Source: Albula goreensis | Lineage: Eukaryota > Chordata > Actinopteri > Albuliformes > Albulidae | Direction of reading: 5' to 3' | DNA length: 64,000 nucleotides | Assembly (NCBI GenBank): GCA_022829145.1 | Contig: CM040758.1 | Span: forward strand, 15,026,628-15,090,627 | In this document: positions 1 to 13,450 of the stretch, in pieces | Position numbering within the stretch: position 1 is the first letter of the stretch | How the letters are laid out: each line of letters starts with the position of its first letter | Program-made: the position numbers and the translations under genes | The notes under the pieces: generated by a model | What the model was told of the DNA's origin: nothing | Seen by the model: the letters and a program-made list of their open reading frames with translations, nothing else | The model's database searches: none

Positions 1-515
1 GTTCTTCTCCATGTGAATCCCATCACCATAGCCCTGCCCCACAAATATAGGAAAGAAAGCAGTAACAAAGTGTAAAATTGAGTGCGTAGACTACTAAGAT
101 ATAGGCATCAACCTACCAGTGTCATAATGGATATGTATCAATTAAAACACATAAATAGAACATAAATGTAAATTTGTGTGTAATTTTTAATTTAGTAATT
201 AATACCTTTTTGGAGGAGGGTATCTGGTGAAATACGTATGACTTGAATTTGACTGTAACAGCTGGCCAACCAAGCAACAGCTTTTCACTCCCTTGTGGTG
301 TCAAATATGCTCACAGCGAAAACAATTTGGAGACAATCATGCTCTCACAGACAGCTCACAGCTAAACAATGCAGCGACAAAGCCCCCTTTGGTGCCAGAC
401 TGATAAGGCTCTTTGCATGTGTCAGTCAGAGTGGAAAAGCAGGGTAATGTGGGGTAAAAAGCCAGTGACACAAACAGGATCAGGCAAGCTCCTCATTGTA
501 CAGATCTCCGTCTCC

Positions 516-553
<38 letters not shown>

Positions 554-3500
554 TGCTCAAATTCACACAGAGCACAGCTCCAGTTTTGGCCACAGACTCA
601 GATAATACTGGAGAAACAATATGGGGAAAAACAGCGCAGAGTAGGGCCTCATAATTAGAGTAATGATTTTTGAATGTGTGAATATCATTGGAACTGACAG
701 CAATTCACTCTTCACATTCAAATGGGATGTAATTACTGAACACTGCTATCAAAGAAGAATGTTTTTTCATTTATTTATTTCAGCTTCACAGCAACAAAGT
801 AAACACAGAAATTAGAGCAAACTATTTCTAGCTGCAGACACCAAGACTGTTGTACAAAGACAAGACCTGTATGCATTTTTGGTCTTCACCATTTACTACA
901 CTCAGGTCAAGGTGCCTACAGACGCCTTGCAAAATGGCAGGCACCTGGCTGGGCCATCCTCAAAACAAACAAAAAAACACAGAACAATTTCTGGCTATAG
1001 CAGCAACAGTCTACATGTTGAACTGACAAAGAGCCAAACCAGGAAGTATTCCCTACATGAGGCAGTTATTAAGGATGATGGCCATTTAAGCTGGTCTTGA
1101 GTGTGGTAACATGGTCACACGATCACATGAAATGAGTCATCTCCAGTCTCATCACTGACTTCTCAAGTTTGACATAGCTAGAGCTGCGCTGGGACGAGCT
1201 CATGAAGAGTTCATTCCATTAATGAATGTATAATGGTGGAACAGTGGTGGAACAGTAAAGAACGCTCTGATAAATACTGGTTCAAGAGCCTTGTTGAGTA
1301 ATGCAGTAATCTATGAATGAAAGCAAGGTTATACAAATGAAATATGGCAAGTAGTAGGCAAGGAAATTGAATCAGACCAATGTTGTCTTCCACATGGTTA
1401 ATGGGAGGTTTGCACAACCACATTACAGGTGGTGCTACAGTTTACAGGTTTAAAGGGGGAGTTACAGATGTAGTGGTGTTCTTCACTCACATCCACTCCA
1501 AAAAGAGCTAAAACGTATCTCTGTGGGAGATTGCTTGGCAGACAACGATTCCAACTTTATTATTTAGGAGCCAGAAGGGCTGCGTTACTGCTGTGAAACT
1601 GTGCGTGTTCTGTGCTCACACCAGTAGATGAGCCATTCACATAAAAGATGTGTTCTGGCCCTGAAAGTGATGCTGTGTTTATGTGCTTTCAGTTAAGACA
1701 GAGTTTTAACTCCAGATTCCTCGTGATGCTTCAAAAATTTTGTCTGCTGTCTTTTTAAGGAATTGTTTTTTTAATCCTGTCATGTTTCTGAAGTTCACAA
1801 TTCACAGCTCATCCTCTAAATTACGTATGAGCTAAGAGAAACTCAAACAGCCCAAGGTTATGTGTCCTTGTATGAATATCATCATTTGACTGTATTTTGA
1901 CAGTTATTTTAATATGATGTGCTTGATGTTCCAAGTTATATACCAAAAATATACATACATGAATCTGAGAGCAGCAAAATTGTTTCCAAACTGTCTTTAA
2001 AATAATGCAAAAAAGACCAAACTATATTAAATATAAGAAGTTAATTTACCTCAGGAATTTAGTGAAAGTGTATAGAACACTAGTGCCAAAATGCTCAGTG
2101 AAAAGTCAAAAGGGGAAAAAACTGCAATAAAAAGCTGAAAGGCATTTTTTGTATTTAATTAGGTTTTGATTCATGCATTTATTTAAAGATTTTAGATTTT
2201 AGATCTCTTGATATATGCCGTAATTTGACGGTGTAGGAGTTCGGGCCTACAATATAGACGCCACACTTTGGCTGGGTCACGGCCTGTCTAAAAAAACAGT
2301 CTGAAAAGTCGACTAATAGCTTAAAGCTGTTGATACTTTGACTTCAGAACAGAAGGACACACATTCTTTAGACTTGGCTGGTAGGAGCCCTATTACTATT
2401 AGTGAAATTACGCTTCCACAATTGCAGGGCTGCCAGCTTCCCTGTGTGTCATTTGAAGACGTCCCAAAATATCTCACAGGACAAGAGTGCATTTATGTGG
2501 TAATTTAAAGAAAATAACATCAAGCCTTTGATATGATATTGTGTGGTAAAATAACACCTGTCCTTATTTTACCATTGCTTTGTACAGTTTAAACATTATA
2601 GCTTACTATTTCAATGGTCGATAAATACATTTAATGTGCACAGAGACCCTGTTCCAAAGATACTGGTGTTTGAATGCTGGGCATGGGGAACTAACAGTGA
2701 TTTACTTTTTTACAGGAAAGAAGTGAGACAGAAAGGAGTTAATGTGCAATGACATCAGTGAGGAATTTCTTTTTCATTTTCAATTCATAGCAACACAGTA
2801 AACACCCACACAAGCACACACACGCACAAACACACTCACACACACCTAGATAAAGATACTAGGTCAGTGACTGGGTCAGTTATATGGATGGGGATTGGAA
2901 CTGTGTGCTATTTCCCTAGATACTCATATTAAAAAAGGCCCTTATCGGCGTTCTTGACCATTTGCCACAGACGTGGAGAGGAGTCTGAGACCGAGCCGTC
3001 TGAGAAAGGCCTCCCCCGCTGTCTCACTTCCAAGTGGAGTCACTGAAGTGTTGCAACAGGACCTCCCACTCCTGCAGGTCGAGGAACCCTCGTAGCTGAT
3101 CTCCAGTGCTGTCAAGCGCTTTTTAACATTACAGTGCCTTCCCTGTGTTCTCAAGTGTTACCAGCTCCACCCGTTCCAGCAATATAACATCATAAATAAT
3201 AGCTGGAATCCACATGTCTACAAGCTTGATGTATTCACGCGACTTGCAGGATATACGTATTTAATAAGTCATAGACTTCAAATTGCACTGCTGAAAATAC
3301 TTCCCATACGTTTGCTGCCACTCATGAAAACAATGAATGCTCTATTTAATTAGTATTGATATAATCAAGACCTTCTCTGGCTTATGCAAGAATCTGCAGT
3401 GAAGAAGCAGGTGTCAATATAAAGAAAAAATAAAAAAAAAAAACACTTAACTCAATGATGATAAACCGAACCAGGAGCCTGTGAAATGAATCAGATCAAT

Positions 3501-4080
3501 GTCGACTACATGTGAGCGAAGGGGAGACTTGCACAACCTTGTTACTGGCAGTGCTGCAGCTTACATCATTAATCTGGAGATGGCCATATCTCTACAAAGG
3601 TCTGACATCATTTCCTGTCTTGGCTGTAGTTATAATTAGTGGTGCGATAAGTCTGACATTGTTGAAAAGTATACAAGTCCTTTCTTTCAAAATAGTGACA
3701 CAGAGATTTTCATATTTCTCTGAACTGTATTTTTGCCACTCTGGTAATGTGGACTAGGGACCTGATTTGAGCAGCACATTTATATATTGTTGCAATGCTA
3801 AACTCCTTGTATTTGTTAGGGGGTATGTGTATTAAGAGAAACCAGGGGCTGATTTGACTTAAAGCAGTACATTTGTACAGTGTCAGAACTCAATCTTTTT
3901 TTCTTAGTACTGGGGTAGGAGGAACACATTATAACTTCCATTTCAAATGAACAGTCAGAATGTGCTTTTTGTTGTGTCACACTAAATGATATGAGGGTCA
4001 GGCCATTATAAAAAAGAAGAAAAGAAAATGGGCCTCTGCTCTCTCACTCGTTCACTCTCAGGCAGTGTGTGCTCTGTGAT
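1..4080. other. Intergenic, AT-rich; no gene seen
   Basis: There are short chance frames only. The stretch contains a (TC)n run at 516-550 and a CA-rich patch near 2800-2845. A slightly GC-richer unique patch lies around 2940-3170. No exon, RNA gene or transposon was recognised. Confidence 0.6.
516..550. repeat. (TC)n microsatellite
   Basis: An uninterrupted TC run of about 35 bp, preceded by two tctccg units. Confidence 0.95.
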
Positions 4081-4330
4081 TTAGGGCGACATCATCCTGT
4101 TTCCAATTCCTCAGCCCTCTTCCTGCGGAAATGTAATTGCGGGAGGCGAGGAGGGCCCACGGCTTGAGTACAGCCCTCCATGTCGACCTTAAAGGAGCCA
4201 ATAAAAGCCCATTTTTATGGAGAGTTACCCGACCCGGGGCCCTTCATCTCTCAATTGGAGGAGACAGTGTGCCGATTCGAGGCAACATTCATTTTATATA
4301 TCAGTCTGAGAAAATCTGCCTCACAGCAGT
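4080..4330. promoter_or_regulatory. Candidate conserved non-coding block
   Basis: This compact GC-richer segment in AT-rich surroundings has an intact CCAAT (4199-4203, in gccaataaaa), a TTTTATGG CDX/posterior-HOX-like site and CpG-containing stretches. Its complexity is high and it has no coding resemblance. Function is inferred from composition only. Confidence 0.3.
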
Positions 4331-4364
4331 GACTGCACAGTTTGAATCCTGTATGGGTGCTCTC

Positions 4365-4367
<3 letters not shown>

Positions 4368-4406
<39 letters not shown>
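4368..4406. repeat. (TC)n microsatellite
   Basis: An uninterrupted TC run of 39 bp, directly right of the candidate regulatory block. Confidence 0.95.
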
Positions 4407-4411
<5 letters not shown>

Positions 4412-7400
4412 GGAATAATCAAATTTTATTTCTTTTTACTCTACCTGCATTGTAACTCCCAGATGTTTACTATAAATACATATTTTAGATAGGAAACTAT
4501 GAAAATAAATCATCAAAAAGTGCCACTTCCCAGTTGTTAAGGCTATAAAACAGAAATGTCCGAGAAACTCCAATACAAGTATATAAATTGAACAATGTCA
4601 TAAAGGATTAAGCTTTACCTCAGCTATACTTCATAAAATAAACCGTAGAATATGTAAAGAGCAGTGTTTGGTTTTCTCTCTGAGGTGATGTACTGCTGTT
4701 CCACATTGGTTGCCATCTGACCGTGAGCCAATGAAAATCCTTGCAGATGTTGGTCTCCACCATAGCATAGGATTGGTGCATTGAATTGCAGGAGTGAGGA
4801 GGCTCCACACTGACAGAGTGGCTAACATCGCCTTGAGAAGTCCCTGCTAAATAGTGATGGCTAGTCCGTCCAGGTTTTGTAGTATGAGCTTCAAATGACA
4901 TCTTGAAGGGTCTTTGCATGACTGCAGACACCAGAAAGACAGAGTAAGCAAGAATGACAGAATGCTTCCGAAGAAAACCCCCTCCGGACCAAAGAATGAC
5001 CTCAAATTTCAATCTGCATGGCTAATTCTTACAGGTTTTATCCATTGACTGTCAGGTGTTTTTTGTAATGTGTGCTGCATATTAGATGCTAAAGTAGTGA
5101 AGTTTTGTGACCCTGCATCACTAAATGTGTTTGAGCCTGAGAGGATCTGACCACAGGACCTCTGAGGTGTTTATTACTGTCTGTGAAGTTTTCAGGCCAT
5201 TAGGTTTTTTTTCCATTACAAAGATATCTGACAAAAGACAGATGTCCACCGTCAAGGTTTTTATATTTTAGTGAATGACATGCAGCTTTATCCCAGGGAA
5301 AGATATAACGTTTCCTATATCATTTTTGACCCTGTTACAATGAATTGTGATGGTGGAATTCACATTAACAGGCAATTTAAATCAAATTTGTTCAGCTGTA
5401 TTAAGTTTATATATTTTAATTACCTTTCATGATGAAAATTTAGAGTTATTTTCTGCATTTGTTTGAAAAGTCTAATTTCCACAAATGACAGAGGTACTAA
5501 TTATTACCATGTTAAAAGAGGATCAAAGTCCCACAATATTTACAAGCAATTGAGTAATACAAACATAGTTTCCAAATGATTAAAGTATCCTTTTTACTCA
5601 TTTGTTTTTAATGTTTTATTTGTCAACATGTGTGCATACCTCTTTTGTTAATGCTTTTGGAATGCAAGACAACTGGAATCCTTCAAAAATAAAGACCTCA
5701 TTTGGCTATACACTGTTATTAATGTCAGTGGCATGAACCAATGAGAACATCACTCTTGCATCTGTAATGTTCAAATATATATATATGTTTTTTTTTTTTT
5801 TTATTTCCCCTACATCTTGTTTGATAGGAGATATATTAGCGATAATATATATGTATGCAGAATCCCTCAAAGACATATTAGAAAATTGGATTCATTTTAA
5901 CGGCACTGTCTTATAGGTCTTTTATTTGATTTTGGTTTTATTTGGCTGCTGTGTGAATTTGACGTGATCTAGAAAAGTTGAGCTTCGGAAAATCTTAGTG
6001 TGGCTTTGCAGAGTTTGCTCTTGTTGGAGAGTCTAGCAAGATGCAGTTTTCATTGTTTCCAGTCCTTAGGAAAAGCAATTCCTCCTGCAATTTATAGGAG
6101 TGCATTCCACCTCATATATATGTCAGACATTTCATCAGAGCCGTGCTTACAGAGGAAGGTGGCAGCCGGCCTTGACATCAGCTGCAGTTTGGCCTAGAAC
6201 ACAGTCCGCTCATTTAGAGCTTATTACAGCTAATTAAGACGGAGGAACGCTGACTTTAAAACTCCAGCTGTTAATCAAAGAGGTTTTTGTATGTTATTCT
6301 TTGACTTTTCCAGGAGAATACACTCCAACCAAATAAACACTTTATGTAGGAAATAACCAATGGAAATGGTGCACAGTTGCTCACTTAAAAAAACATTTTG
6401 GTGGAGGAGTTTTATGGCAGGCATGAGGCTTTTGGGAGTTTTTGGACATCCGCAACCATTAACCCCTGTGATTTATCATACAAACATCTTCTGTTCTGCA
6501 ATTCGGCCATAAAGATCTAACAAAAAACCCCATTTTCCCAAGGGGAATCAGGTTATTGATGATGAAACCTTGTTAGTCAGCAGATAATCTGTGTGAACTG
6601 GCACAAATATCATTGTCCTTTAAATAAAAATATTCAAATTATTTAATGTTCAAAACATTGTGACATAGTTGTAGTCTTGTTTTGCTGGACTACAAACATC
6701 TTTACTCAGCCAATATTTTTTCAAATACTTTATCCACAGATTTTCTTATGGAGTTTTTTCCACAGGACAACTGAACATCTGCTGACCAGTGTGTTTGCCT
6801 GTCCTGTAAAACCAGAACGTAGAATCTAAAATCATCCTTAGCTAAAACCTGTAATGTTAAAACTTGACCTAATGCTTATCTTAATCCAAATTCTGCATTT
6901 ACTATGTTACTAATAATCAACTGTACAATTTTTGTCTGTGGGTGAATGCTATATTTGATTTTAAATATTTCTGTTGCAGTTGCTCAATGCACTGTATTGT
7001 GTTATTAGTGCTTTGTCATATTTGATTTATATTCTATATTCTGTTACTTTCATCCGAGCATTAATACAAAGTTTGTTTTGCTTATGTTTTGTTTCCACAT
7101 GGTGCAGTTCCTCAGTGGTGAATCTGGATGTGTCTGCAGCAGCTGATAAAAGGCTGATAATCCCAGAGACTAAAGTTTTTCTACTTGTATATTCATTGTG
7201 TTTTATTTCCTCCTTAAAATGGAATCATGTCACGGCAGAGGAAGATAATTGACAAAAAATCACCCAATGCAACAATGTTGTGTCTGTATCAACATACCTT
7301 TATTTTTTTAGTGATGTTGCAGCAATCACGTTAACAGTTTCACGTGGTACCAGACACATATAAAAACTCTCATTTGTGAACCTCAGGCCTGTCTGGATTA

Positions 7401-8985
7401 AATTTAGAGATCTTGTTCTTATTTTAGAGAGCAGGTCTCATCTGAAGTGCCTAAAAAGGTAGAGAATTGTATGTGTGAATTGGCAGAGTAAAGTAGGAAA
7501 ATACAGGACATAATGGCAACATTCCAGTCCCTGGAGTGTCCAGGCTCTGATTACTCGGTTACCTGGGATGGGCACACTTTCATGTGTGGGAAATGTGTTT
7601 CTCTGCGTTTCCAGTTGAATTCTTGGTTTGAGTCACCAATCCCAGTTTCAGGCTTTTATCAGATAAGGCATGCCTTGTTGCACACGAAACCTTGGAAAAT
7701 ACTTGCATGAACTGCTAGGACGTTTTAGCTGATCACCTCTCTCTGGCCTGAGAATGCAATGCATGCCCGTTATTCATGATTTGATATTGACGTAATCTTC
7801 ATCTGGTTCATGTCAATTCAGTGATAATGCCTGATGCTGTTACAATGATTTACAGCAATAACAACATACCCTACTCCCCTCCCAGCACCTCATGAAAATG
7901 TTATGCTTATCAACTACAGTTCATATCCTACTCCAAAGATACAGTCAAGGGACCATGTGCAATTTTTGATGCCAGTTGTGGCATTTAATGTGTGATTTGG
8001 TACCACGCACTTAATAAAACATTTAATCTGCAGGCTCTGTTCATTATTATTTCATTATTTGCATTATATATTTATCTTTCACATGCAGGTTAAATACAGA
8101 GCAAACACAGCACATAGACACATATACAATATTAGACACTGCTGACTATTGACTAAAGCAGTTGTATAAACATATGTCTTAAAGATGCAGCTGCAGCTCC
8201 TCACTGGCGCTCTGAGTCCCAGCTCCTATCCCCATACCAGTGAGCCACATCAGACAGGTATAACACTCAATAATGCCACATTAGTGCTCACACAGTGCTG
8301 GGCCAACTGTCCTATGGTTTCCGTGTCCGTCTCATGGACTCCAGGTGCGAGATGGGCCTCGTCGCCGGTGGGTGTGGCCAGGGCCTGAGGCAGCGTCTCC
8401 CGCCACAGAGTCTGAGTGAAAGTAATGATGTAATGATGGTTAAAGAGCTACTTAGTGTAATGGCCGGGTGCCTCCCTCACCTTCCCCTCAAGCTAGGAGC
8501 CATTCATGACAGCGACTGTGTATGAGATTCAAACACGTTTCACCTGAAAGAGTGCACCAACAGTGCCTAATTCTTGTCCCTTTGTCCAGCAGTCTTTACG
8601 CTCCTCTTTTGTTCATGTCAGCCTTTTGACACAAATTTTGATTCTCACATATTTCATGGAACAGAAATAAAACATGGTGAAAGCAGATGACAAACTGCTC
8701 ATTTTTATCTGCGATCTGAAAATCTGACTTGCTGCTGGAAATGATATTAATCTTTGTGAGATAACTCATGCAGAGACTTGTGTAAACATACCATATGTTC
8801 CAGTGATTCCCCACAATGAGGGCTTTATTGCTTATAACATACTGCATAATATACTGAAGATTATGTCACAATGCAGTTATCCTTTAGAATGTTCATCTAA
8901 CTTAAAGATTTCTTTTTAAACAAAGTGCTCTTAAAGTCTTTGTAAAATGAGCATGTTGTATATGCAAGAATCATATCCGCACAAA
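4407..8985. other. Intergenic; no gene recognised
   Basis: This is AT-rich sequence with a T-tract at 5788-5802. The longest frame, 4620-5012 on the minus strand (130 codons), overlaps another open frame. It has no recognisable domain and no splice context suggesting an exon, so it is treated as chance. Confidence 0.55.
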
Positions 8986-9480
8986 TATATTTTCACTTTC
9001 CAAGCCAATGATTCAGGAATGATTCTGTCAGCTTCCAGCGGGTGCCCACTTCCTCCCAACCAGGTGGTCTAAAAGAACAGGTGTCTGAGGAACAGTCACA
9101 CACGGAATTTGATTTTCTCCAAATGCTACTGCCCCTTGGCAGTCGCATCTATCACTGAATCTCTGATAGACAGGTTTCACATGCTGCAGTGGAGTGCCTC
9201 TTTGAGAAACACTGTCCCCTTCTTCTTCTACTGGCCTTTCCTTATCTTTCATCACTCACTGACGGAGCCAGTCCGCTTTTTTAATGTAATTATGAGTGGT
9301 GCAGCCTCTGGCGGGACCAGGCAGTTGTCGTGTGCCAAAATGGCCGACAACAGATCTACTGCTGTGTCCCTTTTGTTCACAAAGGCCAAAGGCCGGACCC
9401 AGGGCCACTAAGCCAATCATGTTATCTTGTCCTTTGTGTCCTGTAAACAAGATTAGACATAAAAGACACATTTATGATGC
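8985..9480. promoter_or_regulatory. Candidate enhancer block with SOX-pair, forkhead and YY1-like motifs
   Basis: A dense patch of complex sequence holds a YY1-like AAAATGGCC at 9338-9346, an inverted SOX-type pair CCTTTTGTTCACAAAGG at 9369-9385, and a forkhead site TGTAAACA at 9442-9449. Frames are open on both strands without protein resemblance. The role is inferred. Confidence 0.35.
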
Positions 9481-10780
9481 ATACGTTGGCCCCCTCACAT
9501 CCCAGCCCAGGTTAATGTTTTTACTTTCTAAAGAGCTCAGTGTATACAGCATTAACCCTGTGACAAATGCAGAATCACCATGGCTAATTGAGCATTTTTT
9601 GTTGTGATTTGCAGTATTGTAACCACATTAGTAAGTTGTCGAGGACTAGCAGTGTCTCCCCAGTGGTCCTTGATCTCTTCTGTTGTAAGCTGTGACTAGT
9701 CCTGATTGAAAGGTTGCACTGAGATAAGACTGCTAAGCTAAATAATATTTAATGTTTAAATTCTCCAGAAGCATGGCCATGACTAACTTTGAGGACATGG
9801 AGGTCATGTGTCAGTGTTTTTATGTGATTAAAAAAAAAGCTGAGTAAAAGTGATGAATTGACAAACAAAACAGGATTCCAAAACAGGCGATGGTCTTTTC
9901 CTGATTTTCATCACCCCTGATATTCATGACAAATTGTATTTTGTGGATGAATATATTTTCTATTTTCAAGCACTTTACTTGGGCTTTTCCATTAAATATG
10001 GTCAAAATCAAAGAATATCTCTCCAACTCTTTCCCTTTCCAAAAAGAAATGCATAATGCTAAATGCTATCGGTAAGTAAGTTCAAAAGCTGACAGCTTCT
10101 TGGAAAGCAGCCCTGGTGCTCTTCCCAGTGACCTCACGGTTGTAAAGTAACACTTATTATTCATATTCTCCGTAAACATCGTACTCCAGAAGATAAGGGC
10201 TGTTGTGTGGAACATTCTGTTAGATAAAGGTCAGTTCATCCATGGTGGCAGGGGCTTTTTGAACAGTTTTCATTTGGGGCTTTTAGCGCTTATAAACAAC
10301 AGTGAACACAGCTGGCAAGGAATCATAGGAGCTCGGATCAAAACTGATTATGTACAGTTTTAACTGCATCAGTAAATAGACATGCTCAGTGTTTATTAGG
10401 CATTCTGGGACAGGAAGCTTTTTTAAAAAAGGAATCCGCAAAAAAAGAGCATGGATAAAATAATAAACTGTGTATAAAATAATTTGTATGTGAATAAGTG
10501 TTACTGAATTGAATATATATGTTTAATATATAACAAATTGGAATTTTTCTGAAACAGCAATATACACTCCATTTACCAAATCACCACCATTATTAATAGT
10601 TACATGCCGTAGATTATATGTAATTGCACCAATGTAAATTTGTCCAGCAATGCATATGGAAGTAACTATTATGTGTGCATATTTTGTACTGTACTGTAGG
10701 TAATGTTTGCTTCAAATGTTAGCTGCACCATTGTTTTACTTGTGTCTGTTTGTGTTTATGTGTGTGTGAATGCACAACCA
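9481..10780. other. Intergenic, AT-rich; nothing recognised
   Basis: No exon-like or repeat structure of note, apart from A-tracts near 9830 and 10430. Confidence 0.5.
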
Positions 10781-10784
10781 CATC

Positions 10785-10812
<28 letters not shown>
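10785..10812. repeat. (TG)n microsatellite
   Basis: A pure TG run of 28 bp in a wider TG-rich stretch from about 10740 to 10830. Confidence 0.95.
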
Positions 10813-10815
<3 letters not shown>

Positions 10816-10859
10816 ACGTATGTGTGTTTGAAACTGCTTGTGCTATTTTTATCTATTTC

Positions 10860-11310
10860 AAAGTCAGGGGAGCTTTTTTGGCAATCTTAAAATAGATCCC
10901 CGTCAGTCTCATAATTATGACCCACAGGAGGTATCGCTTGACAAGGCACAAGGCAGAGGTCAAAGGTCGAGCCCTGTCTGCTGCTGGCCTCTCTGTTTTC
11001 AGACCCCACGGCAGGGTGACACCCTGCTGGCCCACATTGCGCCCTTTCACCGTTCTTTTTGGTGTGACAGTGGTAACAAGGACAGCCACGATGACCAAAC
11101 CAATTTGCTCAGTTTTTTTAACCATTAACTTTAGGTTTTTATGACATCCTCTTGTCATAAAAAAAGGGATGCATCTGGAATTTTGTGTAATGGTGCCCCT
11201 CCCCCCACCTCGTCCTGGTAGTTGATTGGTAATTGTGATAAAGCGCTTTGTGCCATGAGCAAATTGAGCTGCAGGAGTCCTGCCCTTTGCATAATTGATC
11301 ATTTGTCTTT
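10860..11310. promoter_or_regulatory. Candidate conserved non-coding block
   Basis: This is complex sequence open for 149 codons on the minus strand (10853-11302) but with no recognisable protein. It has the look of a vertebrate enhancer: attgattggtaattgtg-like homeodomain sites at 11219-11238, and TTTGCATAATTGATCAT (POU-like) at 11286-11302. Inferred from motifs. Confidence 0.35.
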
Positions 11311-11959
11311 TCGCTCACATCCTTAAACTGTGTTTATATTTTTTTAAACTTCGACTTGGATCCTGACGGATAGCATAATCAGCGTGTGTCAGAGCGAACA
11401 TGTCCTACACTGCCTGTCGGCCAATTCTCTGTAGAGATTCCAGTTTGAGCATTCCAATGGCTCAAATCCAGTTTTACTGCAGCCTGTTTTGTTGCTTGGT
11501 AAAGGGAAAGAGTCAAAGCAGGTGTTCTGTTTGTTTCTGTTGTAACAGTAATCAGTTAAGATCAGCAACTGAATCCAAAAATGGAATCACAGTCTAAGTG
11601 TGTGGCTTGAATATGGGTCAGTGTTTTATGTAAAAATTGTTCAAGTAAATAAAACTTAACCAACAGATTTAAATTGTCAGTGGGATGTTCCTCTTTGTCC
11701 AAGAATTTTTGTAACTATATTCAACATAATATAGTGCAAAATTAGCAACTAGAAATTCCACGACTACTATTTTAGTTAATAGTATTAATGTCATCTCTAC
11801 TACTACCATCTCAACAAATGTTTCTGATGTGTCTTCATAAAGCAAACAATATTTCAATATTTCCTGAAAGGAATGTGAAAATGGTGCTGAAAATATCGCC
11901 ATATCAGAATGGCGTCTTTCACTGTCATTATCCACCATTTCATTATAATTGAGCAGCCT

Positions 11960-12275
11960 GCGAACATATGCAACCCAGTGTTCCTCTTGTCCCGGGTGAC
12001 CTCTGACCTTTGGCAGCCTTGAAGAAGATAGTGGGGGCCACGGAAGCCCGGGTCCCAGGGGGTTGCAGGTGAAAGGGGTTTAACCTGTCATCGCCACTCG
12101 GCCTGCGCCTAGGTATGGGGGGGGACCTCCAATCGCACCAGGCGGGGGCCAGCTTGCGTGTAATGCGGCATGGAGCCTCCTCGCAGGAATTTTAAGACCC
12201 ATCATTTGTAACCATCATTTTTCAGTGGGGGAGTCTGCCGCCAGTCCGCCCACACGTTCCTGTACGCACTATGTT
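11960..12275. promoter_or_regulatory. GC-rich block with a perfect DR1 nuclear-receptor element
   Basis: TGACCTCTGACCT at 11997-12009 reads on the minus strand as AGGTCA-G-AGGTCA, a perfect direct repeat spaced by one base (the form used by HNF4, COUP-TF and RXR heterodimers). It is followed by about 200 bp of very GC-rich sequence. No coding resemblance. Confidence 0.4.
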
Positions 12276-13019
12276 TCCCACGATATGTCACACAAAAGTA
12301 ACAAACCCGCAGTCTAAAATAAGCAGGGGCTCACAGGAGTCCCAGTTTTCAGAAGTTACACTTGGTATACAGTGTCTACAAATGCGTCACAGCATCAAAA
12401 CTGCAAAAGCTTACCTTGCAGTGCATATCAGAGAGTAACAGTGAAAAGTGTCATAAAAATGCATGACTCATGAAATACAGCTCCCCGCATATGAATGTTT
12501 CTTCAATAACAGATTAAGATGAATTATCATGACAGAATACATGCATAAATACTCAATAGTGTGATTGTGTTGATGAATAAAATATATTTTTTTCATCACT
12601 ACCAAAGACCATATTTGCAGGTGCCTCATAAAATGTGTACAGAGTAAATTGGACGCAGTTTGAGGGATATCATCTGGGGTTTCTCAATTCCTGGACACAT
12701 TTTTGACTCAGCAGTTATACAGTAGACATCACAGAGAGGCTATTTGCTGCAGTTTAATCCAAAAAAAAAAAAACAGGACTGGTGAAGCAACAAGTTTTAT
12801 AACGTTTAACAGGCTGTAAATGGCAGGCACAAGGCTCAGTTAGAGCTCATTTAACGTTCTGTGGCGTTAACACCTTGGGAAGCATTATTCCAAGATTAGC
12901 AAACAATTAACATTCCTATGGTGGTTTTATTGTGGCTATTGTGATGAAACCCACAGTTCCTGAACGTCTCTTCACAGGGTTGTGGGGATGGGGGAGGGAT
13001 TTATTACACGATGTGTGGA

Positions 13020-13450
13020 GAGAAAGATTGTCAAGATTAGATGGCTCGAATCACCGCGGCAGATAAACCACAGCCTGCATTTGGCGTCGGGCGCTACGCT
13101 TTGAAGTGGTGATTTAAGGTCAGCGGATGTCTTGCGTCTCAGTCGCGGGGCATAGCGGCGACCGTGTTCCGTGGTCGCGCATTGGGCCGTTCGAGGCCTT
13201 CGGCCCTTTAATCTCGTTTCACATCAGCACTGAAGCGCTGCTCGATGGGCTCCGAGAGAGCACGGGGCAGCAGGCCGTTCCCGTCCTCTGGCCTTCTCCC
13301 TCTTTGATCCCCACAGGTCGGAGTGATAAATCAGATCCAAAAAGAACAACTGAACTGGCTAAAGAAGCGCGAATGAAATGGAACGGAAGGGTCACAGTTT
13401 GCATTTCAGTCGCCTCGTAATTTATGCTGCTGCATGCCCCAGTATTCTTA
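13020..13450. promoter_or_regulatory. CpG-containing candidate regulatory block
   Basis: The patch 13030-13300 has many CpGs (gtcgcggggc, gcggcgaccg, gtcgcgcattgg) in a CpG-poor landscape, then TGATAAATCAGATC at 13323-13336 and taatttatg. Open frames on both strands do not resemble proteins. It could be an unmethylated regulatory island or an unrecognised non-coding RNA start. Confidence 0.35.

Noticed and set aside
4620-5012. 130-codon minus-strand open frame
   Set aside because: No recognisable domain, a second frame is open over the same bases, and no splice sites suggest an exon. Treated as chance.
10853-11302. 149-codon minus-strand open frame
   Set aside because: No known protein resemblance, and the sequence reads like non-coding regulatory DNA with homeodomain and POU-like motifs.
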